From the NCBI GenBank assembly GCA_023487205.1, contig JAMDBT010000027.1:45154-109153 (forward strand): 64,000 nucleotides of DNA, read 5' to 3'. Under the pieces are notes generated by a model. The model was not told where the DNA came from. It was given only the letters and a program-made list of their open reading frames with translations, and did not search any database. Positions within the stretch are counted from its first letter, which is position 1. The number at the start of each line of letters is the position of its first letter. A program made the position numbers and the translations under genes. This document shows, piece after piece, positions 25,917-35,733 of this stretch. The stretch is from Thermoplasmatota archaeon (lineage in GTDB: Archaea > Thermoplasmatota > Thermoplasmata > Thermoplasmatales > Thermoplasmataceae).

Positions 25917-25985
25917 ATTACCGTTTCGGATTGTTGGTTATCCGGTTTACCGATAAACTTATAACCAGAATACCAATTTGCCCCT

Positions 25986-26450
25986 ATGGCAGGAAAGAAA
26001 GAAGAAGAGAGCGAAGACGGATCGAACGAAAATATTTCGGTGAAAGGAGTTAGCAAGGAAGTATTCAAGAGAGCCAAAGAGCTCGCCAGGGTCACCGGAA
26101 AGACCATGGGCGAAGTCACGACGGAGGCATACAAGACCATACTCGGGACCTTTGAGGCTACGGTTGCCGTTTCCAAGCAGTTCTTTGAAGGAGCTCGCGA
26201 GGGATCGGAAACCCAATTCATTAGTGGCTTCAAGAATCTAGAGATCACTGGCAGCGACATTGAGGAAATAGGTTCAAAGGTTGTGTTCCGGAACATAGAT
26301 AATCTTACGGTAGACGATATTGATGACGAGAAATTCAGGGATCACGTAACCAGGATCATACAGGTTGGCACACTTAGGGTGAGCAACAAAGTGAAGAGAT
26401 CCACCATAATACCTCGTTGTCACTATGTGGACAGGATTGAGCAGATATAG
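25986..26450 (+). CDS. Hypothetical protein with possible ribbon-helix-helix N-terminus
   Basis: 154 residues. After an acidic, disordered start, ISVKGVSKEVFKRAKELARVTGKTMGEVTTEAYKTIL resembles a ribbon-helix-helix DNA-binding motif (about 22-57; a strand then two helices). The second half (GFKNLEITGSDIEEIGSK and later VGTLRVSNKVK) looks beta-rich. A TATA-like AAACTTATAAC lies 27 nt before the ATG, so the gene is leaderless. A transcription regulator is possible but unproven. Confidence 0.7.
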   Translation: MAGKKEEESEDGSNENISVKGVSKEVFKRAKELARVTGKTMGEVTTEAYKTILGTFEATVAVSKQFFEGAREGSETQFISGFKNLEITGSDIEEIGSKVVFRNIDNLTVDDIDDEKFRDHVTRIIQVGTLRVSNKVKRSTIIPRCHYVDRIEQI

Positions 26451-26552
26451 GTCCTGCGCAGCATTGACCGGGTGATCCAAGTCTATGCCACCTGATCATT
26501 GCCAAAATTCTTTCGGGGGAAATTGTAACATACTTCCCGCTGATCAGAAGAG

Positions 26553-27194
26553 ATGGGAAGGTACGATCTCCTCCTCGGGTACGTGTCCAAGAACATTCCT
26601 CCGGCGTCAATCTTCTCCTTTGACCTGGAAACCCGCCTCACAAAGCCCGGCGCATTCCTGTCTGGTGAGCGGATAATTGCGGTCTCGTGCAGTTACGGGT
26701 TGCCGGAAGTGAAAACTGAACTTTTTGTCGCAGAGGAAGAGACTCCGGAAGAAGAAATTAGAATACTGGAAGAGACCGACAGGTTGCTGCGTCAGATAGA
26801 TCCAGCAGTGATCCTGGGGTACAACCACACCGGATATGACATTCCGTTGGTGCAGTCAAAGATTAAGAGACTCCCCTACGAGAAGAGGTTGAGGAACTTT
26901 GAATACTATCTTGGCACGGCATGGAGCCTTGACATGATGTATGTCATTGCAGATGACCTGTGGAAGTATGACGGAGACTATTATATTAGAAAACTGGACG
27001 ACGTAGTAATGCACGAAAGATATTACTCTCTGCCCCTGATGAGAAAGAAGTCACTGGCAAGGAGGCAAGGGATGAACAAAGGAGACGTGATTTACGATTT
27101 GTGGAAGAATGACCGGAAATCCTTCGAAGAATACTGCAAAGGGGATACGAGCGATCTCCTCCTGATATTCAACGATATAGCCTTCTCTCAATAA
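26553..27194 (+). CDS. Predicted 3'-5' exonuclease related to the PolB proofreading domain
   Basis: 213 residues, RNase H-like DEDDy fold. Exo I motif FDLET at 23-27, Exo II NHTGYDIPLV near 93-102, and Exo III YCKGDTSD near 196-203 give the four acidic residues. It matches the stand-alone family related to the exonuclease domain of family B DNA polymerases; no polymerase domain is present. The stop overlaps the convergent CBS-domain gene by 7 nt. Confidence 0.85.
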   Translation: MGRYDLLLGYVSKNIPPASIFSFDLETRLTKPGAFLSGERIIAVSCSYGLPEVKTELFVAEEETPEEEIRILEETDRLLRQIDPAVILGYNHTGYDIPLVQSKIKRLPYEKRLRNFEYYLGTAWSLDMMYVIADDLWKYDGDYYIRKLDDVVMHERYYSLPLMRKKSLARRQGMNKGDVIYDLWKNDRKSFEEYCKGDTSDLLLIFNDIAFSQ

Positions 27195-27610
27195 TTCCCG
27201 TATTTTGAAGCTACTTCAGCTACGTTATCCACGTATTCGCTGAAAATTGCCAGTATGTTCCTGGAAGTTATGACTCCTATTACTTTCCCCCTTTCCACAA
27301 CAGGCAGCCTCCTGATCTTCTTTTCCTTCATGATTTCCACCAGTTTCACGGTGGGGGTGTCGGGGCTGACGCTGATGAAATCCCTCGTCATAACATCCTT
27401 GACTGCAACGCTTGCAGGATCCAGATTCCTGGCGGTGATCTTGGAAAGAATGTCCCATTCCGTAACAATGCCATAGTGTCCCTCCGTACCGTTCACAATG
27501 AGAAAACCTGAGCTTTCTGAGACCATAATTCTGGCCGCATCAGCTGCAGATATGTCGCCCCCAACAATGGGGAAATTCTTTCTCATAATGTCCCTGGAGT
27601 AGAGCACCAT
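27188..27610 (-). CDS. CBS-domain pair protein
   Basis: 140 residues that consist of two CBS motifs only: VGGDISAADAARIMVSESSG (first) and VSPDTPTVKLVEIMKEKKIRR (second), each followed by a LPVVERGKVIGVIT-type strand pair. Such Bateman modules bind AMP, ATP or SAM and act as energy or metabolite sensors, often for a partner protein. No partner is encoded next to it on the same strand. Confidence 0.9.
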   Translation of the reverse strand: MVLYSRDIMRKNFPIVGGDISAADAARIMVSESSGFLIVNGTEGHYGIVTEWDILSKITARNLDPASVAVKDVMTRDFISVSPDTPTVKLVEIMKEKKIRRLPVVERGKVIGVITSRNILAIFSEYVDNVAEVASKYGNY

Positions 27611-27729
27611 GCTTTCCAGATTTTATGGAAATATATAATCACATCTAAGCCTGAAGATCAGTAGCCGGAGGTTCCAAGAATTGTTCAGCCTTTTCTCTTG
27701 GACTGATAGTGACCGCAAAACTCGCATAT

Positions 27730-28338
27730 TCATCTTGAAAGTATCTTCCTGAAACTTGCAACCGCCCCTGCCGGATCTGGGCTCTCGTACACCGAAGAAA
27801 TAACGGCAACGCCGGAAATGCCATGCTCAAGCAATGCCACTGCGTTTTCTGGCGTGATCCCTCCGATTGCAAATGATGGTTTATCTCCCATTTCCGGGAT
27901 TCGTGTCAGAATATTCTGGTTGCACATACGAACATCTTCCTTGCTGTGGGTCGGAAAAAAGGGACCGAAAGCGACGTAATCCACAAAGCCAGAAATTCTC
28001 AAGGCATAATCCATGTCGCATTCTGCGGATGCCCCTATAATGGCATCCTGGTAACTTCTCCTCGCAGCCTCAATATCTCCGTCCGTCAGCCCCATGTGAA
28101 ATCCATCCGCTCCAATTTGACGATATATATCTGGAAAATCGTTTATGATCAATGGCACGCCGTACTTTGAACACAGCCTGTTGAGTTCCGTTCCGACGGT
28201 TCTGATACTATCGGGATTCCCGCTCTTATCGCGTAACTGAAGTATGTCCACGCCTGCATTGAGGGCTTCTTCCGTTTTCCTTAAAAATTCCGAAGTTCTT
28301 GGATACTGGGTCACCAGGTACAGACCCGAGAGTCTCAC
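27730..28338 (-). CDS. thiE: Thiamine-phosphate synthase
   Basis: 202 residues, TIM barrel. It joins the hydroxymethylpyrimidine and thiazole units to thiamine phosphate. Typical motifs: LQLRDK near 34-39 (pyrimidine-diphosphate binding), NDFPD near 66, DGFHMGLTDG near 78-87, FGPFFPTHSK near 124-133 and AIGGITPEN near 155-163. The ATG overlaps the stop of the upstream AIR-synthase-like gene (ATGA), so the two are made together. Confidence 0.93.
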   Translation of the reverse strand: MRLSGLYLVTQYPRTSEFLRKTEEALNAGVDILQLRDKSGNPDSIRTVGTELNRLCSKYGVPLIINDFPDIYRQIGADGFHMGLTDGDIEAARRSYQDAIIGASAECDMDYALRISGFVDYVAFGPFFPTHSKEDVRMCNQNILTRIPEMGDKPSFAIGGITPENAVALLEHGISGVAVISSVYESPDPAGAVASFRKILSR

Positions 28339-29390
28339 TTTATTCCGCTCTTGATCCCGTTCGCGATCGCATCCCAGAATTCGTCCCTGTGAGGCTGAAT
28401 CCTGATTTCCCTCCCGTCAGAATACCTGATCACTGAACCTTTGCCCTTCTCCTGTACCTCGCCTATTTCCACTGCAGGTATTCCGTTTTCGTTCAGTTTT
28501 CCGACAAATTCGCCAGATCTTCCGGGGGCGATCGTCATCAGCAGGGTCCCCTCACTGATTGACATCAGGGGGTTAATATGGAAAACGTCGCACAACGAGG
28601 ATATTTCGGGATATATGGGCAAAATATCGCCATCTACCGACAGCCCGTTTCCGGATGCCTCCGCAATTTCGAACAGTGCGCTGATGAGCCCACCCTCGGT
28701 GACGTCATGCATTGATGTAATTCCCTTTTCTCGAAGCCCGAAATCTATTGCCATCATCGATTCCCTGACGGTGGACATTTCGTGAAACCTATTCCTCAGT
28801 CTACTCAACGTGTCATTTCCGCAGTTCCTTGCAATGAATTCCGGAAATGCGTGAGCTAACAGCACGGAGGCTTCAAGTGCAAGGCTCTTGGTCACGACAA
28901 TACGGTCTCCGATTCTTGACATTGCAGAAGTGACATAATTTTCCTTGTCGCCGATGCCCATCATTGTCGCGCCACCTACCATGGGGAAGTTTACCCCCGC
29001 GTACCGAGCGGTGTGCCCCGTCACGATCCCGATGCCGTATGACCTGCACTCCCTGTCGATGACGGAGAGCATGTCATCTATCTGCTGGTCAGTAATCTCT
29101 GGAGGGAGATTGTAGTCAACGGTCAGGTACTGCGGCCTGATCCCGGAGGTGCACAGATCGGACGCGATTATATGAAAGGCGAACCAGGCAGCTCTTTCTA
29201 TGCCCAAGTTAATGTCCATAAAAATTGGGTCGGTAGTCATTGCCATGACTCGCCCGTCTCCCAGTGAAATTATACCGGTATCAACGCCATTCCGCGGAGG
29301 AACTATGATCTCCTGTCTACTGGATCCTATCCTACCGAGCACATGGGTGTCGAAAAAGTCCCTTGAAATTTTTCCTAGCTCCTCGGACAT
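28335..29390 (-). CDS. AIR synthase-related (PurM/HypE/ThiL superfamily) protein coupled to thiE
   Basis: 351 residues from ATG 29390, with GGGGATG upstream; a start at 29417 is possible. N-terminal PurM-like domain shows NGVDTGIISLGDG, TTDP and the ASDLCTSGIRPQYL segment; the C-terminal ATP-binding half has MHDVTEGGLISALFEIAEASG. This is the HypE-like subgroup, but no hydrogenase genes are nearby. Direct coupling with thiE suggests a thiamine role, perhaps a divergent thiamine-phosphate kinase (ThiL belongs to the same superfamily). That is inference from context. Confidence 0.8.
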   Translation of the reverse strand: MSEELGKISRDFFDTHVLGRIGSSRQEIIVPPRNGVDTGIISLGDGRVMAMTTDPIFMDINLGIERAAWFAFHIIASDLCTSGIRPQYLTVDYNLPPEITDQQIDDMLSVIDRECRSYGIGIVTGHTARYAGVNFPMVGGATMMGIGDKENYVTSAMSRIGDRIVVTKSLALEASVLLAHAFPEFIARNCGNDTLSRLRNRFHEMSTVRESMMAIDFGLREKGITSMHDVTEGGLISALFEIAEASGNGLSVDGDILPIYPEISSLCDVFHINPLMSISEGTLLMTIAPGRSGEFVGKLNENGIPAVEIGEVQEKGKGSVIRYSDGREIRIQPHRDEFWDAIANGIKSGIK

Positions 29391-29679
29391 TTTATCATCC
29401 CCTTCTACAGTCGACATCCACGTTCAATCAATTTACTTTGCGATATGGCGTTTCCCTGTCCTTCAGTTCGCCACCATTGCCTTCATCATGTTCAAAGGGT
29501 CGAGCACTTAGATCCTCTCAGACCGATAGCCACCAATTTATCACACGATGTCTCCTTTCCTAAATATCTTGCCGTCTGGAAGCGAAAGAGTCAAGATAAG
29601 GCATGCTTCGTTGATTCTTCGCAGATGTCATATACTGAGCATTAGGAATATTAATAATCCCTATAGGTCATCAGGGGAC

Positions 29680-30249
29680 ATGGCCAAGCGAAAGGGAGGC
29701 AAGATTGCGGCGGTAGTGATAATCGTGGTAGTTGGAGTTGCCGCACTGGGTTACTTTGGATATCTTCCATTCCTAAACAGCCCCCATTTTGGTTTTCCAA
29801 GTTCTTCTCAGATGTCATCGGCTTCTGGCAATGGTAACACTTACAACCAGCAGGGATCTCCCCAGAGCCCGAGCGGAAATCAAGGTTCCGGAGGCAGTTC
29901 CGGCGTGGTTTCCGCACAGGAGCTCAACTATACCAGTTCCACGAAAGCTTCCTGGATTCAGGTTGTGGAGGTCCAGTATTCGAACGACAACGACGCCAGG
30001 AATGCTTACCTGAATCTTACAGGTCAGGCTGGACCAGTTTCCTTCAAATCCTCTGGTTCCGGAAACCTCTCATACAGGGGATTTACCTACGCATATGTTA
30101 CCGCCACCGCGCTCGGACTCACCATTTCGTCATCTACGGGATACGACAGCAATTATCTATTCTTGATATTTGCATTTCAGGGTTCCGCGTCTAGCATCTC
30201 CATAAATGCCTGCAGCCAGAGCGTCATATCTTCAATGTACTCCGTGTGA
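29680..30249 (+). CDS. Secreted or membrane-anchored protein
   Basis: 189 residues from ATG 29680, with AGGGGAC just upstream. An N-terminal basic stretch (AKRKGGK) and one hydrophobic helix (about 9-27) act as a signal anchor. A Ser/Gly/Gln/Asn-rich low-complexity linker (about 40-80) leads to a beta-rich outer domain of about 110 residues with one cysteine. I recognise no family; a small surface protein is likely. The 289 nt before it hold no gene that I can support. Confidence 0.7.
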   Translation: MAKRKGGKIAAVVIIVVVGVAALGYFGYLPFLNSPHFGFPSSSQMSSASGNGNTYNQQGSPQSPSGNQGSGGSSGVVSAQELNYTSSTKASWIQVVEVQYSNDNDARNAYLNLTGQAGPVSFKSSGSGNLSYRGFTYAYVTATALGLTISSSTGYDSNYLFLIFAFQGSASSISINACSQSVISSMYSV

Positions 30250-30430
30250 GGCACTTGCAGGGGAGTGTGCATAAACATGTACCAGAATTATTGCCCGGGA
30301 ATGGAAACTTAGAAGAATCACCACGCCTCGAAAGGGGCGCTGACATGACAGTGTTTACCAGATTTGGGTGAACTCCATGATGACCATATAGTTGCGGTGA
30401 AATCTTGAGAATTCCGCTTTGGGCTTGAAA

Positions 30431-30442
30431 AGGTTTTAATAA
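30431..30442 (+). promoter_or_regulatory. TATA box of psmB
   Basis: AGGTTTTAATAA is centred 48 nt before the ATG at 30485, predicting a leader of about 20 nt that contains a purine-rich ribosome site (GTGATG). Confidence 0.4.
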
Positions 30443-30484
30443 GCCTTCAAAATAAGCAGTCGAATTTTCTGGACGTGATGTCAC

Positions 30485-31120
30485 ATGGATGAAAATCTAA
30501 GAACAGGAACAACAACCGTAGGTATGACTCTCAAGGATTCCGTAATCATGGCAACGGAACGGCGGGTTACGATGGATCATTTCATAGCCCACAAAGACGG
30601 CAAGAAGCTGCACAAGATTGACACACACTCTGCCATGACAATCGCTGGTCTTGTCGGAGATGCCCAGGTCCTGGTAAGATATATGCGAGCAGAACTCGAA
30701 TTATTCAGGCTGCAGAAAAGGGTAAGCATGCCGACCGAAGCTGCGGCAACGTTGCTTTCCAACATCCTGAACCAGTCGAAGTACTATCCGTATATGGTTC
30801 AGATACTGATCGGGGGATTCGACAGCGCCCCACACATATTTTCAGTAGACGCTGCAGGCGGTGCAGTCGAAGATGTATACGCAAGCACCGGGTCAGGATC
30901 TCCATTCGTGTATGGTGTGTTGGAATCAGAATTCTCGAAGGATATGACCCGCGATGAAGGGATCGACCTTGTGGTGAAGGCCATTTCAGCATCCAAAGCC
31001 AGAGATTCAGCCTCCGGCGGGATGATTGACATTGGTGTGATCACCCAGAAGGATGGATTTGTGCCTGTCGCGGAGCAGGACATTCTTGACAGGGCCAAAA
31101 CTCTAAAACTCAAAATTTAA
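30485..31120 (+). CDS. psmB: Proteasome beta subunit
   Basis: 211 residues. It is the proteolytic ring subunit of the 20S proteasome. A short propeptide (MDENLRTG) is cleaved before TTTVG, exposing the catalytic threonine at residue 9. In mature numbering E17 and K33 of the active site are present. Its length matches Thermoplasma PsmB. A T9 tract follows the stop, and aCPSF1 comes next on the same strand, a neighbourhood common in euryarchaea. Confidence 0.97.
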   Translation: MDENLRTGTTTVGMTLKDSVIMATERRVTMDHFIAHKDGKKLHKIDTHSAMTIAGLVGDAQVLVRYMRAELELFRLQKRVSMPTEAAATLLSNILNQSKYYPYMVQILIGGFDSAPHIFSVDAAGGAVEDVYASTGSGSPFVYGVLESEFSKDMTRDEGIDLVVKAISASKARDSASGGMIDIGVITQKDGFVPVAEQDILDRAKTLKLKI

Positions 31121-31135
31121 TTTTTTTTTAATTCT
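31121..31135 (+). terminator. Oligo-T terminator after psmB
   Basis: Nine consecutive T (31121-31129) directly after the psmB stop form a typical archaeal intrinsic terminator without hairpin. Read-through into the aCPSF1 gene is possible, as that gene shows no clear TATA box of its own. Confidence 0.6.
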
Positions 31136-31152
31136 AACAGGTGCCATTGAAA

Positions 31153-33072
31153 ATGGGTTTCAAAGATTACCTTGCTGATGCTCGTGCCATATTCGACCGG
31201 CTTTACCCGGATAACAAGATCACCACCATAGAGTATGAAGGGCCAAACATAATAGTCTATACCAAGGACGAGAACCTTTTCTCCAAGCGGGATGATCTTG
31301 CCAGGCAAATAGCCCAGGAACTCAGGCGACGGATTGTGATCAGGCCTGATCCGGAGATTATGCAACCGGAAGAGGAATCCAAGTCAATAATCGAAAAACT
31401 GGTTCCGGAGAAGGCAGGACTGCACGATATATACTTCGAGTCGGACACGGGAGAGGTAGTCATCGAGGCTGACGAACCTTCCGTGATTACCTCCAGGGAT
31501 TCGGATCTCATCAAGCAGATCAAGACAGAGACCAGCTGGTCCCCAAGGGTTGTCAGAGCCCCACCTATGCATTCCAGGACAGTTAAGGAAATGAGGGAGC
31601 TCCTGCGGGAATACAAACAGGAGAGAAGGGAATTTCTCCATAACCTTGGCATAAAGCTGAACGCCCCCGTCATGGAAGGGGAAAACTGGGTCCGTATAAC
31701 AGCATTGGGAGGACACAGGGAAGTCGGGAGGAGCGCAACGCTTGTCTCGACTAACAACTCCAGGATACTGATTGACTGTGGCATGATGAACACAATGGAA
31801 GGGGACCAGCCTTGGGAGGGGGCGCCCTATCTTTACCTTCCCGAGGTACAGCCATTGAGTTCCATTGATGCTGTGATCCTTACTCATGCGCATCTTGACC
31901 ACTCCGGTCTCCTTCCAATCCTGTTTAAGTATGGATACGAGGGGCCTGTTTACCTTACTGCCCCAACCAGGGACCTGGCAGTCCTGTTGCAAAATGACTA
32001 CATAAAGGTGGCATATTCTGAAGGCCACAAGTCACCCTACGATTCAAAGCATATCAGGGAAATGGTGAAGCGGTCCGTGGTCCTCAGGTATAATGAGACC
32101 ACAGATATTACCAGAGACACAAGGCTCACATTCTACAATGCCGGACATATCCTCGGATCCGCATCCGTTCACCTGCACATAGGCGAAGGACTCTACAACA
32201 TCGTCTTGAGCGGAGACGTCAAGTTTGAGAAATCTTGGCTGTTCAATGCGGCGCACAACAGGTTCCCACGCGTGGAGACATTCATGACCGAGTCGACCTA
32301 TGCCGGGAGGGACGACTATTCCCACACTAGAGATGACGCCTACAGTGCCCTGACGGACGTTGTGAACCGTACCTTTTCTAGAGGTGGATCTGTCCTTATT
32401 CCAGTATTTGCGGTAGGCAGGAGCCAGGAAGTCATGCTTTCCCTTGAACAGGCAATTAGGGAGAAGTTGATCCCTGAAACCAGGGTTTACTGCGACGGTA
32501 TGATAATGGAGGCTACGGCAATCCATGCGGCATATCCGGAATTTCTTAACAAGGACTTGAGGGAGAAGATAATGGTGAAGGGTGAAAACCCTTTCATGAG
32601 CCCTATCTTCAAGCGAGTTGAATCCTCTGAGGAGCGAAAAGACATCTGTGACAGTACTGAGAGCAAGATAGTGCTTGCAACCTCCGGAATGATGAATGGA
32701 GGTCCAGTCATGGAATACTTCAGGTCATGGGTAGACAATCCGAAGCATTCGCTTGTATTCGTGGGATATCAGGCGGAGGGCACCATGGGTAGGAGAATTC
32801 AACGTGGTGCGACAGAGATAAACCTCAGCGATGGCGGACGCGTAAATAAGTACCAGATCAAGCTGGACGTTGAGGTGGCTGAAGGTTTCTCCGGGCATTC
32901 CGATAAGAGACAGCTCGTGGGATACATCGCGACCATGCAGCCCAAGCCTCACAGGATTCTGGTAAATCACGGTGAAGGCGAAAAAAGCGTGGAATTCTGC
33001 AGGCTATTGCGTTCCAAATTTGGCGTTGAAGCGCTGGCAATGAGAAATCTGGAGACAGTCAGGGTATATTAG
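31153..33072 (+). CDS. aCPSF1/FttA-type KH-metallo-beta-lactamase-beta-CASP ribonuclease
   Basis: 639 residues from ATG 31153 (AGGTG upstream); a GTG at 31141 would add four. The N-terminal KH domains (to about 160) bind U-rich RNA, then the metallo-beta-lactamase core shows LTHAHLDHSGLLP near 241-253, followed by beta-CASP motifs (SGHSDKRQL, and ILVNHGEGEK at the end). The family cleaves nascent RNA 3' ends and terminates transcription in archaea. It follows psmB. Confidence 0.95.
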   Translation: MGFKDYLADARAIFDRLYPDNKITTIEYEGPNIIVYTKDENLFSKRDDLARQIAQELRRRIVIRPDPEIMQPEEESKSIIEKLVPEKAGLHDIYFESDTGEVVIEADEPSVITSRDSDLIKQIKTETSWSPRVVRAPPMHSRTVKEMRELLREYKQERREFLHNLGIKLNAPVMEGENWVRITALGGHREVGRSATLVSTNNSRILIDCGMMNTMEGDQPWEGAPYLYLPEVQPLSSIDAVILTHAHLDHSGLLPILFKYGYEGPVYLTAPTRDLAVLLQNDYIKVAYSEGHKSPYDSKHIREMVKRSVVLRYNETTDITRDTRLTFYNAGHILGSASVHLHIGEGLYNIVLSGDVKFEKSWLFNAAHNRFPRVETFMTESTYAGRDDYSHTRDDAYSALTDVVNRTFSRGGSVLIPVFAVGRSQEVMLSLEQAIREKLIPETRVYCDGMIMEATAIHAAYPEFLNKDLREKIMVKGENPFMSPIFKRVESSEERKDICDSTESKIVLATSGMMNGGPVMEYFRSWVDNPKHSLVFVGYQAEGTMGRRIQRGATEINLSDGGRVNKYQIKLDVEVAEGFSGHSDKRQLVGYIATMQPKPHRILVNHGEGEKSVEFCRLLRSKFGVEALAMRNLETVRVY

Positions 33073-33184
33073 TAAGTCATGTCCACAAGTCTATTGCGAA
33101 ATGCGGTTGAATCCACCTTGGGAAGCCAACAGCCCTGAGCCCTGGAAATTAGAATCGTTACTGGTCTAGGCAAGCATCAGAACC

Positions 33185-33850
33185 CTAAAGAGGGAAGTCC
33201 CCGGTTGGAAACAGTTTTTTCCAGTCGTCCATGAATCTGGCGAGTCCCTCATCAGTCTTGGGATGTGAGGGTAACTTCTTGAGGACTTCAAAAGGCATTG
33301 TCACCACGTCAGCGCCGATGATTGCTGACCTTAGAACGTGAACGGGATTTCTGATTGAAGCAACCAGGATCTTCGTCGATATGTTATAATTTGCAAATAT
33401 TGTCTTGATCTGCTCGATGATGAACATTCCGTCTTCCCCGATGTCGTCCAGTCGCCCGACAAATGGCGACACGTACTCGGCGCCGCTCTTGGCAGCGAAT
33501 AGTGCCTGAACCGGACTGAAAATGAGCGTGCAATTGACGGGTATCCGCTTTTCCTTCAGCGTCCTTATGGCTTTGAGGCCATCAAGTGTCATCGGTATCT
33601 TGACAACGGCATTCTCACCGAGAGCGGCGATTTTGCCGGCTTGCTGCACCATGCCGTTGTAATCTGTTGCAACAACTTCAATGCTGACCGGCCCTGGCGT
33701 TACCTTCAGGATATTTCTCACAAGGGACGAAAAGTCCGCTATCTTTTCCTTTGACGCAAGGCTCGGATTGGTAGTAACGCCGTCCACGAGACCCCATTCC
33801 ACACCCTGCCGTATTTCGTCAACGTTTGCCGTATCAAGAAATATTTTCAT
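33185..33850 (-). CDS. tal: Transaldolase (TalC/fructose-6-phosphate aldolase-like)
   Basis: 221 residues from ATG 33850; the frame extends further upstream but family homology starts at [14 protein letters not shown]. The Schiff-base lysine is in [11 protein letters not shown] (near 86), with [11 protein letters not shown] and the [11 protein letters not shown] segment also typical. It moves a dihydroxyacetone unit in the non-oxidative pentose phosphate pathway. It overlaps the transketolase C-subunit gene by 17 nt and is the last of three genes for this pathway. Confidence 0.93.
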   Translation of the reverse strand: MKIFLDTANVDEIRQGVEWGLVDGVTTNPSLASKEKIADFSSLVRNILKVTPGPVSIEVVATDYNGMVQQAGKIAALGENAVVKIPMTLDGLKAIRTLKEKRIPVNCTLIFSPVQALFAAKSGAEYVSPFVGRLDDIGEDGMFIIEQIKTIFANYNISTKILVASIRNPVHVLRSAIIGADVVTMPFEVLKKLPSHPKTDEGLARFMDDWKKLFPTGDFPL

Positions 33851-34796
33851 AACTGCTCTCCTTCCTAAATGCTTCTTCCGAAATCCGCACAATATCAGAG
33901 ACACCCATATGAAAGTAATCGAACAAGTCCCAGGACCTGCCAGATTTTCCGAAAGTGTCTCGCATCCCGATCCTCGAAACCCCGACAGGATACGTCTCGG
34001 AAGTGATCTCGGCAACGCGGCTCCCAAGGCCGTTATATATGGAGTGCTCTTCTGCGGTTACTATTCTGCCAGTTTCCCTTGCCGCCTTAAGTACGGCGTC
34101 CCTGTCCATGGGCTTGATCGAGGACATATTGATCACCCTGGCATCAATTCCTTTCCCCTTGAGCTGTTCAGCTGCTTCGAGCGAAAACGAAACCATGCTA
34201 CCGCTGGCAATAATACTCATATCGGATCCATCCCTGTACGTTACGGATTTCCCCACCTTGAATTCGTAATCCGCATCATTCAGAACTGGAAATTTCTCCC
34301 TGGTGAGCCGTACATAAAATGGCGTTGAAGTCGAATCGTGCAGATGCCTGATAACACTCCTCGTTTCGGGCGCGTCCACCGGGACTATGACTGACATGTT
34401 AGGTAACCCGGACATTATTCCCACGTCCTCCACGATTTGGTGTGTTGCCCCATCCTCACCAACAGTTATGCCTGAATGGGTAACCACGAATTTTGCGTTC
34501 ACGTTATTGTAACAGACTGACTGCCGGAGCTGTTCATAAGCGCGCATGAGGAACACCGCAAAGGTGGATGCGTACACCTTCTTACCGGAAAGTGCGAGGC
34601 CCGCAGCAGTTGCTACCATGGACTGCTCTGAAATCCCCATGTTAAAGAATCTCTCAGGGAATTTCTTGCCGAATATGCTTGTCTTAGTTGAGGATGAGAG
34701 ATCTGCATCGAGAACCACCACGTCCCGGTCGGCATCCCCAATTCTCGTAAGCTCTTCTCCGTATGCGTCCCTGAGGCTCTCGGGTTTTCCGATCAT
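33834..34796 (-). CDS. Transketolase, C-terminal subunit
   Basis: 320 residues, equal to the pyrimidine-binding and C-terminal domains of transketolase. [17 protein letters not shown] holds the catalytic glutamate that activates thiamine diphosphate; [12 protein letters not shown] and [12 protein letters not shown] are also diagnostic. Splitting transketolase into two genes is normal in archaea. It overlaps the N-subunit gene by 4 nt, and the transaldolase gene follows. Confidence 0.94.
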   Translation of the reverse strand: MIGKPESLRDAYGEELTRIGDADRDVVVLDADLSSSTKTSIFGKKFPERFFNMGISEQSMVATAAGLALSGKKVYASTFAVFLMRAYEQLRQSVCYNNVNAKFVVTHSGITVGEDGATHQIVEDVGIMSGLPNMSVIVPVDAPETRSVIRHLHDSTSTPFYVRLTREKFPVLNDADYEFKVGKSVTYRDGSDMSIIASGSMVSFSLEAAEQLKGKGIDARVINMSSIKPMDRDAVLKAARETGRIVTAEEHSIYNGLGSRVAEITSETYPVGVSRIGMRDTFGKSGRSWDLFDYFHMGVSDIVRISEEAFRKESSYENIS

Positions 34797-35623
34797 TGTG
34801 TGCTTAGCTCCTTTATGGCCTGATTATACAATTCTTCTGTCTCCGGGGCGTTGCCGTGATACTTTGGATTGTTTTCCATGTAGCTGACTCCCTTTCCTTT
34901 GACTGTCTTGGCATATATGAGTGTGGGTTTATCCTTGCACTCCCGGGCTTTAGAAATAGAAGAACTGATTTCCGGGATGCTGTGACCATCAATCTCCACA
35001 ACATTCCATCCGAATGACCTGACTCTTTCCGGGATCATCGGCATGGGCATTATATCGTCCGTAAAGCCGTCGAGCTGCACGCCGTTTTTGTCCAGGAATA
35101 CGGTGAGGTTATCGAGCCTGTACTTGCTTCCCGCCATGAAAGATTCCCAGATGCTTCCTTCCTGAATTTCCCCGTCTCCGATTATTGCGTATATCCTGTT
35201 CTTCCTGCCATCCAGCTTGGATGCCAGTGCCATTCCTACAGCAATGCCAAGTCCCTGCCCCAGCGATCCTGTGGATGCTTCGACTCCTGGCACTCCGTAG
35301 TGCACGTGGCCCTCCAGTTTAGATGGAAGTTTCCTGAATCCGGGAAGCAAAGTCTCGGGAAAGTAGCCTCGCAATGAAAGCGTTGCGTACAGAGCGGGGG
35401 AAGCGTGACCCTTGCTCATCACAAGCATATCCCTGTCCGGATCGACGGGGTTTGCCGGGTCAATCTTCATTTCCCTGAAATATAGAGTCGCGAGAACATC
35501 CGCAATGCTAAGCGAACCCCCGGGGTGGCCGCTCTTGGCGGTGTATACCATTTCAATGCTTTTTAAGCGGATTTGTTTGGCCTTTTCCCTGATCTTTGCA
35601 TCGGAAAGTCTTGAGGAATCCAT
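34793..35623 (-). CDS. Transketolase, N-terminal subunit
   Basis: 276 residues with the thiamine-diphosphate-binding domain: GHPGGSLSIADVLATLYF near 33-50, SKGHASPALYA, and GDGEIQEGSIWES followed by the N that together form the ThDP-Mg motif. AGGGGAT lies just before the ATG. It leads the transketolase-transaldolase operon, which lets the cell make ribose-5-phosphate and erythrose-4-phosphate without the oxidative branch. Confidence 0.94.
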   Translation of the reverse strand: MDSSRLSDAKIREKAKQIRLKSIEMVYTAKSGHPGGSLSIADVLATLYFREMKIDPANPVDPDRDMLVMSKGHASPALYATLSLRGYFPETLLPGFRKLPSKLEGHVHYGVPGVEASTGSLGQGLGIAVGMALASKLDGRKNRIYAIIGDGEIQEGSIWESFMAGSKYRLDNLTVFLDKNGVQLDGFTDDIMPMPMIPERVRSFGWNVVEIDGHSIPEISSSISKARECKDKPTLIYAKTVKGKGVSYMENNPKYHGNAPETEELYNQAIKELSTQ

Positions 35624-35733
35624 TTAAATATCCCCTGAAAAAACTACTACTGAACCGTGATGAGAATGCAATTTCGTGAGGTCTATTTTCACCTTAATAA
35701 AAAACTTTTTTTCCCGGAGAATGGAAAAATGGA

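Noticed and set aside
30370..30425. C/D-box-like motifs (ATGATGA) in the leader region before psmB
   Set aside because: No properly spaced D box and no terminal stem; not enough for an sRNA call.
35640..35700. CTGA-ACC-GTGATGA arrangement like an internal C'/D' pair between the transketolase operon and ftsZ
   Set aside because: No outer C and D boxes or guide spacing could be found, so a C/D sRNA is not supported.
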